A DNA stretch of 64,000 bases from Bacteroidota bacterium (lineage in GTDB: Bacteria > Bacteroidota > Rhodothermia > Rhodothermales > UBA10348): assembly GCA_029262855.1 (NCBI GenBank), contig JAJCYP010000123.1, positions 36,115-100,114 on the forward strand, written 5' to 3'. Below, one piece after another: positions 19,201 through 29,602 of the stretch (position 1 is its first letter; every line of letters starts with the position of its first letter). The notes below the pieces were generated by a model. The model was not told the origin of the DNA, did no database searches, and worked only from the letters and a program-made list of their open reading frames with translations. The translations under genes were made by a program, and so were the position numbers.

Positions 19201-20613
19201 TCAGGCTGTTGTGGATGCTCCAGGTGCGGGGGTCGGCAGGGCGTTCCCTGCCTGACCGTCACCGTGGCCATCGTAATAATGCGGATCCGCCTCGGGCTTG
19301 ATGCCCTTCACTTCGGAGATGGCCACCATCGGCATGAACCGGAGGAAGAGGAGGAACAGCGTGAAGAAGAGCCCGAATGACCCGACAAACGTCAGTACGT
19401 CCACTGCGGTCGGCGAGTAGTAGTCCCAGGAGCTGGGCAGGTAGTCGCGGTGCAGCGAGGTGACCGTGATCACGAACCGCTCAAACCACATTCCAACGTT
19501 CACCAGGATGGAAACCACGAACATGAACGGAATGCTGGTCCGGAGCTTCTTGAACCAGAAGAACTGGGGAAAGAAGAGGTTGCAACTCATCATCGTCCAG
19601 TAGGCCCAGGCGTACGGCCCAAAGGCACGATTCAGGAACGCGTACTGCTCGTACTGGACGCCTGAGTACCAGGCCATGAAGAACTCCGTGATGTACGCGA
19701 AGCCAACCATGGTACCCGTCAGCAGGATCACGATGTTCATCTTCTCGAGATGACTGATCGTGATGATGTCCTGCAGTCCGTAGACCTTTCGGGCGATCAC
19801 CATCAGGGTCACCACCATCGCAAAGCCGGAGAAAATGGCTCCGGCCACGAAGTAGGGCGGGAAAATGGTCGTGTGCCATCCAGGCACAATGGACACCGCA
19901 AAGTCAAAGGACACCACCGAGTGCACCGAAAGCACAAGTGGCGTGGCCAGGGCTGCAAGCAGGAGGTAGGCCTTCTCGTAGTTTCTCCAGTGACGATTGG
20001 CGCCGGTCCATCCCATGGAAAGGACACCCAGTACCCGCTGGCGAATCTTCGTGGTCGCACGGTCCCGCATGGTCGCCAAGTCAGGAATCATGCCCACATA
20101 CCAGAAGGTGAGCGACACCGTGAAGTAGACGGATACCGCAAACACGTCCCAGAGCAGCGGGCTCTTGAACTGCGGCCACATCTCCATCTGGTTCGGGATC
20201 GGCAACATCCAGTACGCAGCCCATACGCGACCAACGTGGATTCCGGGGAAGACCAGGGCACAGATGACCGCGAAGACGGTCATCGCTTCTGCACTCCGGT
20301 TGATGGCCGTCCGCCATTGCTGTCTGAAGAGGAAGAGGATGGCTGAAATCAGCGTCCCCGCGTGACCGATACCGACCCAGAACACAAAGTTGACGATGGC
20401 ATAGCCCCATCCAACCGGGTTGTTCAGGCCCCAGACACCGATCCCGTTCCAGAACAGATAGGCGATCATGACCAGGAGGATCATGAGGCCGATGTTCGCT
20501 ATCGAGAAGGCCGCGTACCATGCCAGCGGAGTCTTCTTCTCGGTATGCGACGAGACCTTTTCGGTGATCTCGTGGAACGATAAATCAGCACCGAACAGCG
20601 GGGAGTCGTCCAT
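19201..20613 (-). CDS. actC: Alternative complex III subunit ActC (NrfD-like quinone-binding membrane protein)
   Basis: A polytopic membrane protein of about 470 residues and ten helices, of the NrfD/PsrC family. In ACIII it binds quinol and contacts the iron-sulfur subunit ActB. Typical stretches are [34 protein letters not shown] and [21 protein letters not shown] prefer the ATG at 20613, preceded by a GGGGGA purine run, over the GTG at 20652, which would add 13 residues. It follows actB directly. Confidence 0.93.
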   Translation of the reverse strand: MDDSPLFGADLSFHEITEKVSSHTEKKTPLAWYAAFSIANIGLMILLVMIAYLFWNGIGVWGLNNPVGWGYAIVNFVFWVGIGHAGTLISAILFLFRQQWRTAINRSAEAMTVFAVICALVFPGIHVGRVWAAYWMLPIPNQMEMWPQFKSPLLWDVFAVSVYFTVSLTFWYVGMIPDLATMRDRATTKIRQRVLGVLSMGWTGANRHWRNYEKAYLLLAALATPLVLSVHSVVSFDFAVSIVPGWHTTIFPPYFVAGAIFSGFAMVVTLMVIARKVYGLQDIITISHLEKMNIVILLTGTMVGFAYITEFFMAWYSGVQYEQYAFLNRAFGPYAWAYWTMMSCNLFFPQFFWFKKLRTSIPFMFVVSILVNVGMWFERFVITVTSLHRDYLPSSWDYYSPTAVDVLTFVGSFGLFFTLFLLFLRFMPMVAISEVKGIKPEADPHYYDGHGDGQAGNALPTPAPGASTTA

Positions 20614-20670
20614 GACGTGTCCCCCGGAGTTGGCTGGATGTTCCGTACTCACAGTCGACTGGTGCTTCGT

Positions 20671-23600
20671 TTAGTGTTCGCCAGCGGCCGCTTCGACGGC
20701 CGGCTCGAGGGCAGGATTGGGATTCCGGACGCGCGCCAGGTAGCTGGTGCGTGGCTTCACGTTCAGTTCGGCCAGCATCTCATAGCGACGCGGGTTGGCC
20801 TTCGCCTTACGGATCTCGCTCTCGGGATCGGTGAGGTCGCCAAAGGATATCGCCTGGGACGGACATGCCTGCTGGCAGGCCGTAATCACATCGCCCTCGC
20901 GAATCTCACGGCCTTCCACGTTCACCTGGCGATTGACCGCCCGGATGCGCTGGATGCAGTATGAGCACTTCTCCATCACCCCACGGCTCCGAACAGTCAC
21001 GTTCGGATTCTGCGCCATGTGCAATGTCTTCGGAAGCGTCTTGGACCAGTTGTAGAAGTTGAAACGACGAACCTTGTACGGGCAGTTGTTCGCGCAGTAG
21101 CGCGTTCCAATGCACCGATTGTAGATCATCTGGTTCGTACCGTCGGGCGAATGCACGGTGGCTGCCACAGGGCAAACCGACTCGCAGGGCGCATTCTCGC
21201 AGTGCATACACGGCACGGGCTGCTGCACCATGTGCAACTCGCCGTGACCGTCTCCGCCCACGAAGTAGCGGTCCATCCGGATCCAGCTCATCTCGCGTCC
21301 GCGGCTGACCTGGTCCTTGCCGACCACCTGGATGTTGTTCTCCGATTGGCAGGCCACCATGCAGGCGTTGCAACCGGTGCAGGTGTTGAGGTCGATGACC
21401 ATGCCCCACTGGTTGCCGAAGTAGGGGTTGTCCTTGGCCGCGTTCTGCGCCGCCGGATGGCTGTTCTGCCAAAGCGCCGGATACTGATCCCACTCCGTCT
21501 CGTCAATGATCTTGGGATCATCGTCGGTGACGAACCGGGGGTTGGCGCGATACTCGGCCAGGGTGGCCATGCGGAACATGCCGCGCTTTTCCATCTCGAC
21601 GCCTTCGTCCGGAAGCGCGCCGTGGTCCTGGGTCGTGGCGATGAGGTAGTCGCCGCTCGTGCGCGATACAGTTGCTCCGGCCGTCCAGCCGGGGGCCGTG
21701 AGTGTCCTGAGAGGATCCACGTTCACGCCGACACCGGTAGCAATCGCGCCGTTCGCGTAGACATCTGTTTCGTGATCGAGATCGAAGAACCGTGCCGATC
21801 GGCGTTCGCGATTCGTGCCGATTTCGCGGCCGTAACCCGTCTCCAGGACTACCGTGTCGTCCGCAATGCCATGCTGGATCCAAATGGGCGCATCAATCGA
21901 AACGCCGCCCGCGGAGATCTCCGCACGGTCCACCAGGTGCTGACCATTCGTTAGAGCAATCGATAGCCCCAGCGCCTCCGCCGTGGAGGGGCTCATCACG
22001 GCCACATTATCCCAGACGATCTTGGTCGTGGGGTGCGGCGTTTCCTGCATCCAGGCGTTGTTCGAGAACGAGCCATCAAGCGCCGATGGACTGGGTCGAA
22101 ACACGAGTTCGATCCCCTGACTCGCCGCACTGCGCATGCCGGCGAGCGCGGCCGCCAGCCCGGCCGGAGCCGGAGTAACCGAGGCAAAGCCCGTCGATGG
22201 CGCGAAGCCGTCGTGGAGAATTTTCCTCCATCCCTTTTCGAAGTCACCACCAATCTGACCCTGCCAGGCCTGGCGAACCAGGTCGTAGCCGGGTCGATCG
22301 ACACCGGACGCCAGGAGGCCGGCAATCTCAAGCGCAGAGTGGGCCGACTCGTAAAGCGGTGCAATCAGCGGCTGCACAACCGAGGCGGTGCCTCCAAATG
22401 AGCGGCCGTCGCCCCAAGCCTCCAGATAGTGTGCCACTGGCACGTGCCAGCGAGAAGCCTGCGCCGTCTCATCCATGTACAGACCGGCGTGGACGGTGTC
22501 GGGCACCCGGGCCAGCGCGGCCTCGAATCCGAGACTTGCCGGAGCGTTATAGACTGGATTGGAGTCCAGCATCACGAGAAAATCGACGCGCCCGGCGGCC
22601 ATGTCGGCGACCAGGTTTACCAGACCAGCTGCACGGGTTGCCACCTGGGATGCCCCAAGGTCAAGCAGTTCAACAGTGGTGCCAACCGCACCCAGAATTT
22701 CGTTGATCGCCGCGGCAATGGCGTGGGTGTCAACCGACTGCGTATCGCCGGCTACAACCACACCCGCGGCGCCCGCGTGCCGGAGATCCGCTGCGACGGC
22801 CGTTACCCACGGGTCACCATCAAACTGCTCGCCGCCACCAACAGCCACGCCGAGAGCACGGGCTATCGCAGCACCCATGCCAGCGACCTGCGAAGCCTTG
22901 ACGGCCTTCCGGTGATCGGACATGCCGCCCGTCACGCTGAAGGCGCTCTCAACCATGTAGAGTCTGGACATCGTCCCGGACTCATCCACGCGCCGCCCGG
23001 CCGCGAAGGACGCCGAGTCCTGCAGCGAATTCCGGGCAGCCATACCCAGGAAATCTGCGTCAAGCGAAAGAATGACCTTAGCCCGGTCGAAGCGGTGACG
23101 GGCCCGCAGAGAGCGTCCGTACACCGACTGCAAGGCCGTTGAGGACGGATCGGACCCGCCGGCATCGTACTCGACCCAACGGCCGCCTCGGGCCTCGAAA
23201 GTCGCGCGCTGCGCGGCCAGGCTGATCGACGATGATGGCGGACTCAGGACCACTGACTGACCCGCACGACGAGTTGCGACAAACGTCGCGAAGTCGGCCC
23301 AGGTGGCCGCATCTCCGTCGTGAATCACAGTCTGGGAGCGATCCGGGTCGTACAGCCCCAGGAGCGAGGCCTGCTCAAATACCCCGGAGCTGCCGGTGGA
23401 TTCGGGATGGTCGGTATTCCCTTCGATCTTGGTTGGTCGACCGTCGGTGCTCTCGACAATCACCGGGCGAAGGGTGCCTCGGAATTCCATGCCGGACGCG
23501 TACTGCATCGGCACGCCGGGGATGGTATCCTCCGGGCGCCGCGAGAACGGCATGATGGTCTCAATGGGCTTCCGGCAGCCGGCCAACCCGGCGAGTGCCA

Positions 23601-23802
23601 TGGAGGCGCCCATGATGTGCAGAAAGCCGCGACGAGACGTCTGCCCCGGGCTGCCGGATGCCCCGGGCATCAGTTCGGCGGCGGTGAAAGCCTCGTATTC
23701 GGGGTGCCTCTCCAAGTGTTCGACACTCCGCCAAAAACGGGTGCGAGGAGACGACGCGCCTGAATCGCGCTCGGAATTCTGCAATACGGGAAGCTCGATC
23801 AT
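20671..23802 (-). CDS. actB: Alternative complex III subunit ActB (molybdopterin-oxidoreductase-like plus iron-sulfur domains)
   Basis: A 1043-residue fusion. The N-terminal domain resembles a molybdopterin oxidoreductase that lacks cofactor in this family. The C-terminal domain carries four cysteine clusters: CTGCNACMVACQ, CMHCENAPCESVCP, CIGTRYCANNCPYK and CSYCIQ with ACQQACP, expected to hold three 4Fe-4S and one 3Fe-4S centres. A twin-arginine signal (TSRRGFLHIMGAS) followed by a lipobox-like LAGC near residue 75 suggests export folded with lipid anchoring. I use the ATG at 23802 because the longer frame overlaps actA. Confidence 0.94.
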   Translation of the reverse strand: MIELPVLQNSERDSGASSPRTRFWRSVEHLERHPEYEAFTAAELMPGASGSPGQTSRRGFLHIMGASMALAGLAGCRKPIETIMPFSRRPEDTIPGVPMQYASGMEFRGTLRPVIVESTDGRPTKIEGNTDHPESTGSSGVFEQASLLGLYDPDRSQTVIHDGDAATWADFATFVATRRAGQSVVLSPPSSSISLAAQRATFEARGGRWVEYDAGGSDPSSTALQSVYGRSLRARHRFDRAKVILSLDADFLGMAARNSLQDSASFAAGRRVDESGTMSRLYMVESAFSVTGGMSDHRKAVKASQVAGMGAAIARALGVAVGGGEQFDGDPWVTAVAADLRHAGAAGVVVAGDTQSVDTHAIAAAINEILGAVGTTVELLDLGASQVATRAAGLVNLVADMAAGRVDFLVMLDSNPVYNAPASLGFEAALARVPDTVHAGLYMDETAQASRWHVPVAHYLEAWGDGRSFGGTASVVQPLIAPLYESAHSALEIAGLLASGVDRPGYDLVRQAWQGQIGGDFEKGWRKILHDGFAPSTGFASVTPAPAGLAAALAGMRSAASQGIELVFRPSPSALDGSFSNNAWMQETPHPTTKIVWDNVAVMSPSTAEALGLSIALTNGQHLVDRAEISAGGVSIDAPIWIQHGIADDTVVLETGYGREIGTNRERRSARFFDLDHETDVYANGAIATGVGVNVDPLRTLTAPGWTAGATVSRTSGDYLIATTQDHGALPDEGVEMEKRGMFRMATLAEYRANPRFVTDDDPKIIDETEWDQYPALWQNSHPAAQNAAKDNPYFGNQWGMVIDLNTCTGCNACMVACQSENNIQVVGKDQVSRGREMSWIRMDRYFVGGDGHGELHMVQQPVPCMHCENAPCESVCPVAATVHSPDGTNQMIYNRCIGTRYCANNCPYKVRRFNFYNWSKTLPKTLHMAQNPNVTVRSRGVMEKCSYCIQRIRAVNRQVNVEGREIREGDVITACQQACPSQAISFGDLTDPESEIRKAKANPRRYEMLAELNVKPRTSYLARVRNPNPALEPAVEAAAGEH

Positions 23803-23821
23803 CTTCCGGTGCGGTCGTCGT

Positions 23822-24469
23822 TTAGTAGTGACACGCCGAACAGTTCGTCGGCGGCTGGATGTTCTCGCGCCTGACGCGCTCAAGATTGCGACTGACGAAG
23901 TCGGAGGGCTGGACATAGCCCATGTTCGTCACCTCGTCGTTCGGGCGGAGGTACAGTTCCGGCTGCCGGTGACACTCCAGACACCATCCCATTGACAGCG
24001 GCTCGACCAGCTTTACCACTTCCATCTGATCTACCCGGCCATGACAGGTCTCGCAGGCCACACCGTTCGTGATGTGCACGTTGTGGGCGAAATGGGCGTA
24101 GTCCGGCAACTGGTGAACCTTCACCCAGGGAATGGATGCGCCCGTTGCCCAACTCTCACGAACAGGCAGAAGCTTCAGGGATTCCGTACGGATCTGGTTG
24201 TGGCAGTTCATGCACGTCTGGGTCGCCGGCACATTCGAGTAGGCGGCGTTTTCCACCTGCGTGTGGCAGTACTGGCAGTTGATCCCCAACTCGCCGGCAT
24301 GCAGCCGATGGCTGTAGGCGACGGGTTGCTCCGGAGCATACCCAACGTCGGTGTACTCCGGGCTGAAGTAGTACCACACGAAGAGTATGGCGGCTATCCC
24401 GCCCCCCGCCACGGCAAGCAGGCTGAGGGTCGGAAGCAGATTAGCGCTTCTGGAAAATATCTGTGGCAT
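23822..24469 (-). CDS. actA: Alternative complex III subunit ActA (pentahaem cytochrome c)
   Basis: A 215-residue precursor with one N-terminal membrane anchor (residues about 11-32) and five haem c motifs in order: CQYCH, CMNCH, CETCH, CLECH and CSACH, the last only one residue before the C-terminus. This matches the pentahaem subunit ActA, which takes electrons from ActB. It is the first of the act genes. The 103-base gap upstream, before the MATE stop, probably contains the operon promoter, though I could not fix one box pair with confidence. Confidence 0.95.
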   Translation of the reverse strand: MPQIFSRSANLLPTLSLLAVAGGGIAAILFVWYYFSPEYTDVGYAPEQPVAYSHRLHAGELGINCQYCHTQVENAAYSNVPATQTCMNCHNQIRTESLKLLPVRESWATGASIPWVKVHQLPDYAHFAHNVHITNGVACETCHGRVDQMEVVKLVEPLSMGWCLECHRQPELYLRPNDEVTNMGYVQPSDFVSRNLERVRRENIQPPTNCSACHY

Positions 24470-24572
24470 CGTTCAGGCCGGTGGCCCTGGAATGGGTGCA
24501 CGTCAAGACATCGAACCTAATGACTACGCGGTGACGTTGGCGTGTTTGATGGTTGAATAATCAATCAAGCGG

Positions 24573-26036
24573 TCAATCTGCCTGTAACAGATCTGCCGGG
24601 CGGGAGGGCATGATCCGGGTCAGGCGCCGAAAACGAAGCATCAGAAGTACCGCGGCCAGGGCGAGTCCGATGACCAGCCCCCACCAGAGTCCGCGGCCTC
24701 CAAACCCGGCCACGAAACCTAACGCGTATCCGGAAGCGAGACCAACTCCCAGATAGGAAACTACAGCGATCACCATGGGGACGGTAGTGTCCTTGAACCC
24801 TCTCAGCGCACCGGCGGCCGAAACCTGAATGCCGTCTGCCATCTGAAACACGGCGGCCACTGAAAGCAGGCCCACGGCGACGTCGATGACCTCCTGATTG
24901 CCCGGAGCGGAGAGATCGAGGTAAATGCCGATCACAAACCGGGGTGCCAACCAGAACAGCAGGGCCGATGCGGCCATGAAGCCGAGCGCAAGACCCATGC
25001 TTGCGTGACCGGCCATTTTCGCGCCTTCGGCATCGTTCCGGCCAACCGCCTGACCCACCCGGACCGTGGCCGCCAGGCCGATACCCAGCGGCACCATGAA
25101 CGTGAACGCAGCACACTGGATGGCCACCTGGTGAGCGGCCAGCGATGCGGTCCCGATCCACCCCATCATCAGAAGGGTGACCATGAACAGCGTCGTCTCG
25201 ACGCCGAACGAGGCGCCGATGGGCCAGCCGATCTTGAAGAGACTCCGGAAATAGTGGAAATCTGGTCGGCCTAACCGGGCAAAGATGTGGTAGGGCGCGA
25301 ATTCCGGGCGCGATGCCACGAAGGCCACCAGGAGCAGAAACTCGATTCCGTGAACCAGGGCACTGGCCCATCCTGTGCCGACGAGGCCCATCTCGGGAAA
25401 CCCCCAGTGCCCGAACATGAATACCCAGTTGGCGAGGACATTCATCCCCACGCCGGCAAAGGCGATGGCTGTCACCGCGCGTGGACGGGACACCCCCTCC
25501 ACGAAACTCCTGAGCGCGATGAAACCGAGAAAGGGAAACGCTGCCCATTTGATGGCCGACAAGTAATCAGCCGCCAATCGGGCCGTTTCGGGCTGCTGAC
25601 CGGCTGCAATCAGAAGCGGGTAGGCGCTCTCAAAAATGGCCATCACCGCGACCGCCAGGCACAGGGCCAGCCAGAGGCCCTGCCGGACGCTTCGCCCAAT
25701 CGGGTCGTCCTCTCCGGCTCCGAAGGCCTGGGAGACCATCGGGCCTACCGCCATCACGATGCCCATGGCAATCACGATGAGCGTGAAGAAGAGGGTATTG
25801 CCGAGCGCGATGCCGGCCAGGGACTCGGGCCCGAGTCGTCCCACCATGATGGTGTCCACGAAACTCAAGGAGATGTGCGCCACCTGCGTGAGGACGATCG
25901 GTGCCGCCATTACAAGCGTAGCGACGACCTCGGCGCGGTATGTCTTCGTATGGGTCTCCAAATGCTCTTTACTGCGCGTCGATGATACGGCAGACCGGAG
26001 CGTATCTTCGGCCCGATTGAATGAGTCAGCCCCCAT
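24573..26036 (-). CDS. MATE family efflux transporter
   Basis: A 12-helix transporter of the multidrug and toxic compound extrusion family, expected to export cationic compounds using a Na+ or H+ gradient. Family segments include PIVLTQVAHISLSFVDTIMV near the start, AMGIVMAVGPMVSQAFGAG and GIGLAATVRVGQAVGRND in the second half. The start is uncertain: ATG 26036 lies inside a 15-base repeat, and TTG 25961 begins just before the conserved part and would free the divergent promoter region. It lies upstream of actA on the same strand, with a 103-base gap. Confidence 0.9.
   Translation of the reverse strand: MGADSFNRAEDTLRSAVSSTRSKEHLETHTKTYRAEVVATLVMAAPIVLTQVAHISLSFVDTIMVGRLGPESLAGIALGNTLFFTLIVIAMGIVMAVGPMVSQAFGAGEDDPIGRSVRQGLWLALCLAVAVMAIFESAYPLLIAAGQQPETARLAADYLSAIKWAAFPFLGFIALRSFVEGVSRPRAVTAIAFAGVGMNVLANWVFMFGHWGFPEMGLVGTGWASALVHGIEFLLLVAFVASRPEFAPYHIFARLGRPDFHYFRSLFKIGWPIGASFGVETTLFMVTLLMMGWIGTASLAAHQVAIQCAAFTFMVPLGIGLAATVRVGQAVGRNDAEGAKMAGHASMGLALGFMAASALLFWLAPRFVIGIYLDLSAPGNQEVIDVAVGLLSVAAVFQMADGIQVSAAGALRGFKDTTVPMVIAVVSYLGVGLASGYALGFVAGFGGRGLWWGLVIGLALAAVLLMLRFRRLTRIMPSRPADLLQAD
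26003..26008 (+). promoter_or_regulatory. TATCTT box before the GT2 gene
   Basis: TATCTT followed by CGGCCCGA. The same pattern with C/G-rich flank follows the -10 boxes before fdxA (43730) and a gene at 7835. No clear -35 sequence lies 17 bases upstream. It overlaps the possible N-terminal part of the divergent MATE gene. Confidence 0.3.
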
Positions 26037-26069
26037 AGAGTCAGGCCCCATACATACAGCCCCCATAGA
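26025..26069. repeat. Three tandem 15-base repeats between MATE and GT2 genes
   Basis: Units are GTCAGCCCCCATAGA (26025-26039), GTCAGGCCCCATACA (26040-26054) and TACAGCCCCCATAGA (26055-26069). Units 1 and 3 differ at two bases. On the minus strand each unit holds an ATG in the MATE frame. They may be operator sites or simple slippage repeats. Confidence 0.8.
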
Positions 26070-26109
26070 TCCAGCCCTCCTGGAGACGGCCAGGGTGACG
26101 GCGCCGGAC

Positions 26110-28113
26110 ATGACCGTCGTCATCGTGAACTACAACGTCCGGGATTTTCTCGAGCAGGCTCTCCAGTCGGTCCGCCGGGCCTCACGGTCGCTCGCCGTCG
26201 AGGTCTTTGTGGTGGACAACAACTCGGTGGACGGATCCGTGCCGATGGTGCGCGAGCGATTTCCGGAGGTCACACTCATCGCGAATGAGGAAAACGTCGG
26301 GTTTGGCGCGGCCAACAACATGGCCATCAACCAGAGCCGGGGGCGCTATGTGCTGATCCTGAATCCCGACACCATTGTCCAGGAGGATACCTTCGACCAT
26401 CTGGTCCAGTTCATGGATGCCCACCCGGAGGCCGGGGCTGCGGGGTGCCAGATCCTGAACCCTGACGGGACCTTCGCGCCCGAGAGTCGACGCTCGTTCC
26501 CCACTCCGCAGGTGGCCTTTTACCGGATGACGGGGCTCGCGCGGTTTTTTTCGCGGAGTCCGCGCTTCGGCCGCTACAACATGACGTTCCTTCCCCGGGA
26601 TGCCGTGGCGGAGGTGGATGCCCTCTCGGGTTCCTGCATGATGGTCCGTCGTGAGGCGCTGCTGGGTCCTGGCGGCGCCGAGGCCCCGGGCGTCGGCCTG
26701 TTCGACGAGGACTTCTTCATGTACGGGGAGGACCTGGATCTCTGTTACCGGATCCAGCAGGCGGGCTGGAGAATCTATTACACACCCGGAACGCAGATCA
26801 TCCACTACAAGGGAGAGAGCACCAAGAAGGGCGAATTCCGCTATGTCCGGCTGTTCTACGGAGCCATGGTGCTCTTCACCCGGAAACACCTGGAGGGTCG
26901 CTACTCGCTCTTGTTCGCCGGCATTCTGCAGGCGGCCATCATGGTTCGCGCTGGCATCTCCGTGGTGTCCCGCGCCGCCGCGCGCCTGTTCCCGCCAGCC
27001 GCGGACTTCGCCCTGGTCTACTCGGCGGTGGTCCTGCTGGCCTGGCTTCGATCCCGCCAACTCGGAGCCCCGTTGTCCCAGCTTTACCTGACGGCCGTGG
27101 CTCCCGCGTATGCCATCGGCACCCTCAGCGGCATCTTTCTTTCCGGCGGTTACCGTTCAGGAAGATCCCGAAAACTGCGGCCGGTACTGGCCGGCATTGT
27201 CTTGGGCTTCCTGGTGGTGAGTGCGGCTTCTTTCTTCGCAAAAGAGATCGCGTTCTCCAGGGCTGTGATCCTGGGGAGCGCGATGGCCTCGGCCCTTCTG
27301 CTGCCTGCCTGGCGAGCCGTCAGGCGGGGCCGGGCCGAGGCCGGCCGCGCGATCATGGTCGGGGACCGGGATGAAGCGGAACGGCTGGGCGAACTCGTGG
27401 CATCCCATCCCCGTCCGCCTTTCCTGCTCGATGGGTATGTCGAGCCCGGCCGGGATGCAGCGGCGCCCGGCGAGGGCGCCGGCAACGGCATCCACCCGCT
27501 CGGTGCGCTTCATCACCTGCGTGATCTGGTTCGCCTGCATCAGATCAGTGACGTTGTTTTCGCGGTCAAGAATGTCAGCAACCGGGAAATTTTGGGCGTC
27601 ATGCAGCGCCTCCAGGATCTACCCGTTCAGTTCCGGATGCTCGGTGAGGATCGCTCGCATGTGATCGGCAAGGCCACTGTATCGGAACTCGGAATGCCGG
27701 ACCTGGGCGAGACAATCGGTGAGGCCCTGACGATTCGGGGACGGTTGAGGAAGAAGGCGTTCGAAATGCCGGTATCCCTGGGTCTCTTTCTTCTCTGGCC
27801 GGTCTTTGCCGGGGCCGCGGCGCTCGGCGGCCCGCACGGCAGGATGGCCCGTTGGCGAGAGGCTTCCCGAAGTTCATTCCGCGTGCTTGCGGGACAGGCT
27901 GACCTTGTCGGGCTGGATCCATCCCATCGGGGCATCGTTCCAACGGATTGGCAGCTGCATCCTGGACTCTTCAACGTCACGCAGCTTCTGCGGACCTCGC
28001 CTGGCGATGCCCCCAGGGAGGCCGATCTGATGCGGGCCTACGGGTACTATGTCACCCATCAATCTGCCGGTCTTGACTGGGAGATTATATTCCGGGCACT
28101 GAACAGGCTCTGA
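26110..28113 (+). CDS. GT2 glycosyltransferase fused to a degenerate polyprenyl glycosylphosphotransferase-like region
   Basis: Residues 1-260 form a GT2 domain: [34 protein letters not shown] and the DxD-like LNPDT, closing with [18 protein letters not shown] membrane region with several helices follows (about 280-415), then a Rossmann-like CoA-binding domain ([33 protein letters not shown]). The last 100 residues echo the end of sugar-phosphate transferases: [13 protein letters not shown] resembles VLRGEMSVVGPRP of the neighbour at 30541. The catalytic FRSM and TSLDELPQ motifs are absent. It likely makes a surface polysaccharide. ATG 26110 is used; GTG 26095 is possible. Confidence 0.8.
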   Translation: MTVVIVNYNVRDFLEQALQSVRRASRSLAVEVFVVDNNSVDGSVPMVRERFPEVTLIANEENVGFGAANNMAINQSRGRYVLILNPDTIVQEDTFDHLVQFMDAHPEAGAAGCQILNPDGTFAPESRRSFPTPQVAFYRMTGLARFFSRSPRFGRYNMTFLPRDAVAEVDALSGSCMMVRREALLGPGGAEAPGVGLFDEDFFMYGEDLDLCYRIQQAGWRIYYTPGTQIIHYKGESTKKGEFRYVRLFYGAMVLFTRKHLEGRYSLLFAGILQAAIMVRAGISVVSRAAARLFPPAADFALVYSAVVLLAWLRSRQLGAPLSQLYLTAVAPAYAIGTLSGIFLSGGYRSGRSRKLRPVLAGIVLGFLVVSAASFFAKEIAFSRAVILGSAMASALLLPAWRAVRRGRAEAGRAIMVGDRDEAERLGELVASHPRPPFLLDGYVEPGRDAAAPGEGAGNGIHPLGALHHLRDLVRLHQISDVVFAVKNVSNREILGVMQRLQDLPVQFRMLGEDRSHVIGKATVSELGMPDLGETIGEALTIRGRLRKKAFEMPVSLGLFLLWPVFAGAAALGGPHGRMARWREASRSSFRVLAGQADLVGLDPSHRGIVPTDWQLHPGLFNVTQLLRTSPGDAPREADLMRAYGYYVTHQSAGLDWEIIFRALNRL

Positions 28114-28160
28114 GCTGCCCTTCCTGCCGCCGCCGGCCCTCACCTTCGCAACCCACCACC

Positions 28161-29186
28161 ATGGCGAAGTCACAGACACACTCGCTCGATTTTGAACGTC
28201 CGCTCCTCGAGCTTGAGGCCAAGCTGGCGGAGATGCGGACGCTGCGGGGCGATGAGCCCTCGACCGATCTGAACGCGGCCATCGGAAGCCTGGAAACGCG
28301 GGTTCACGACCTCCGGCAGTCGATCTACCGCAACCTGACCCGTTGGCAGCGAGTCCAGATTGCCCGCCACCCGCTCCGACCCTACTCGCTGGATCACATC
28401 CACGCGTGGACCGAAGGATTCCAGGAGCTTCACGGCGACCGCCTCTTCGGCGACGACCCGGCGATGATCTCGGGTCTGGCGACGTTCAAGGGCGGGCGAT
28501 ACGGTTACAAAGACCGGACAGTGGCCATCGTAGGCCAACAGAAGGGCCGCGATACGAAAATGCGGAAGTTCAGGCGTTTCGGCATGTCGAATCCCGAGGG
28601 GTACCGCAAGGCGCTCCGGGTCATGCACATGGCCGCGAAATTCGGCAAGCCCGTCGTGTGCCTGCTTGATACGCCGGGTGCATTCCCGGGTCTGGAGGCC
28701 GAAGAGCGTGGCCAGGCGGAGGCCATCGCGCGCAACCTCTTTGAGATGGCCCGACTGCCGGTTCCGATTGTGGTCGTCGTCATTGGTGAAGGCGCCTCCG
28801 GAGGGGCCCTGGGCATCGGCGTGGGAGATCGCATTCTCATGATGGAGAATGCCTGGTACTCGGTGATCTCTCCTGAGAGCTGCTCGTCAATCCTCTGGCG
28901 GTCCTGGGACTACAAGGAGGAGGCTGCCCGCGGCCTGAAACTCACGGCAACGGACCTTCAGCCCCTCGGCATCATCGACGACATCATTCCGGAGCCGCTT
29001 GGTGGCGCGCACCGGGATCCCGAGTCGGCGTTTTCCTCCACGGGAAAAGCCATTGCCAAGGCGCTGGCCCAGTTGGATGGTGTAGCAACTGATTCCCTGC
29101 TGGAGCAGCGCCTTCAGAAGTTCGATGCGATGGGTGTCTTCGAGGCCGTCGACCCGGTGGAAACGGATGCCATGAGCGGAGCCTGA
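28161..29186 (+). CDS. accA: Acetyl-CoA carboxylase carboxyltransferase subunit alpha
   Basis: With AccD this subunit transfers the carboxyl group from biotin to acetyl-CoA, the committed step of fatty-acid synthesis. The 341-residue sequence shows the AccA layout: N-terminal helix ([17 protein letters not shown]), [26 protein letters not shown], the [15 protein letters not shown] segment, and [20 protein letters not shown] then [15 protein letters not shown]. accD is not in the window. The stop overlaps the next gene by one base (TGATG). Confidence 0.95.
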   Translation: MAKSQTHSLDFERPLLELEAKLAEMRTLRGDEPSTDLNAAIGSLETRVHDLRQSIYRNLTRWQRVQIARHPLRPYSLDHIHAWTEGFQELHGDRLFGDDPAMISGLATFKGGRYGYKDRTVAIVGQQKGRDTKMRKFRRFGMSNPEGYRKALRVMHMAAKFGKPVVCLLDTPGAFPGLEAEERGQAEAIARNLFEMARLPVPIVVVVIGEGASGGALGIGVGDRILMMENAWYSVISPESCSSILWRSWDYKEEAARGLKLTATDLQPLGIIDDIIPEPLGGAHRDPESAFSSTGKAIAKALAQLDGVATDSLLEQRLQKFDAMGVFEAVDPVETDAMSGA

Positions 29187-29602
29187 TGCCGGTATTTCGA
29201 ATGACCCGGCGCGTGCGCTACCGCGAATGCGACCCCATGGGCGTGGTTTACCACACCCATTACGTGGACTGGTTTGAGGAGGCCCGGACGGAGGCGCTCC
29301 GGGGGCTGGGTCTCCCTTACGCGGATCTGGAGCGCGATGGGATCTTCATGCCGGTCGTCGATCTCGCCGTCCGGTATCACGCTTCCGTGCGCTATGATGA
29401 CGTGGTTGAGATCGTTACCAGGGTGGATGACGAGATTCCGTCAACTCGCGTGCGATTCGACTACGAAGTATGGAAAACCGGTGTTGAACGGCCCTGCTGC
29501 GTGGCACACGTGACGCTTTGCTTCGTTGACGCTGCCCGTGGGCGGCCGGTGAAGGCACCCCAGTACGTGAAAGACATTCTGGCGGAGGCCTTGGGTGACT
29601 GA
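29186..29602 (+). CDS. Acyl-CoA thioesterase, 4HBT/YbgC family
   Basis: A 138-residue hotdog-fold protein. The family active-site stretch is clear: RVRYRECDPMGVVYHTHYVDWFEEART, with the catalytic Asp in ECDPMG. Such enzymes hydrolyse acyl-CoA thioesters, and the exact chain length cannot be told from sequence. It is translationally coupled to accA (1-base overlap) and to nadC (8-base overlap), so all three are probably one operon. Confidence 0.9.
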   Translation: MPVFRMTRRVRYRECDPMGVVYHTHYVDWFEEARTEALRGLGLPYADLERDGIFMPVVDLAVRYHASVRYDDVVEIVTRVDDEIPSTRVRFDYEVWKTGVERPCCVAHVTLCFVDAARGRPVKAPQYVKDILAEALGD

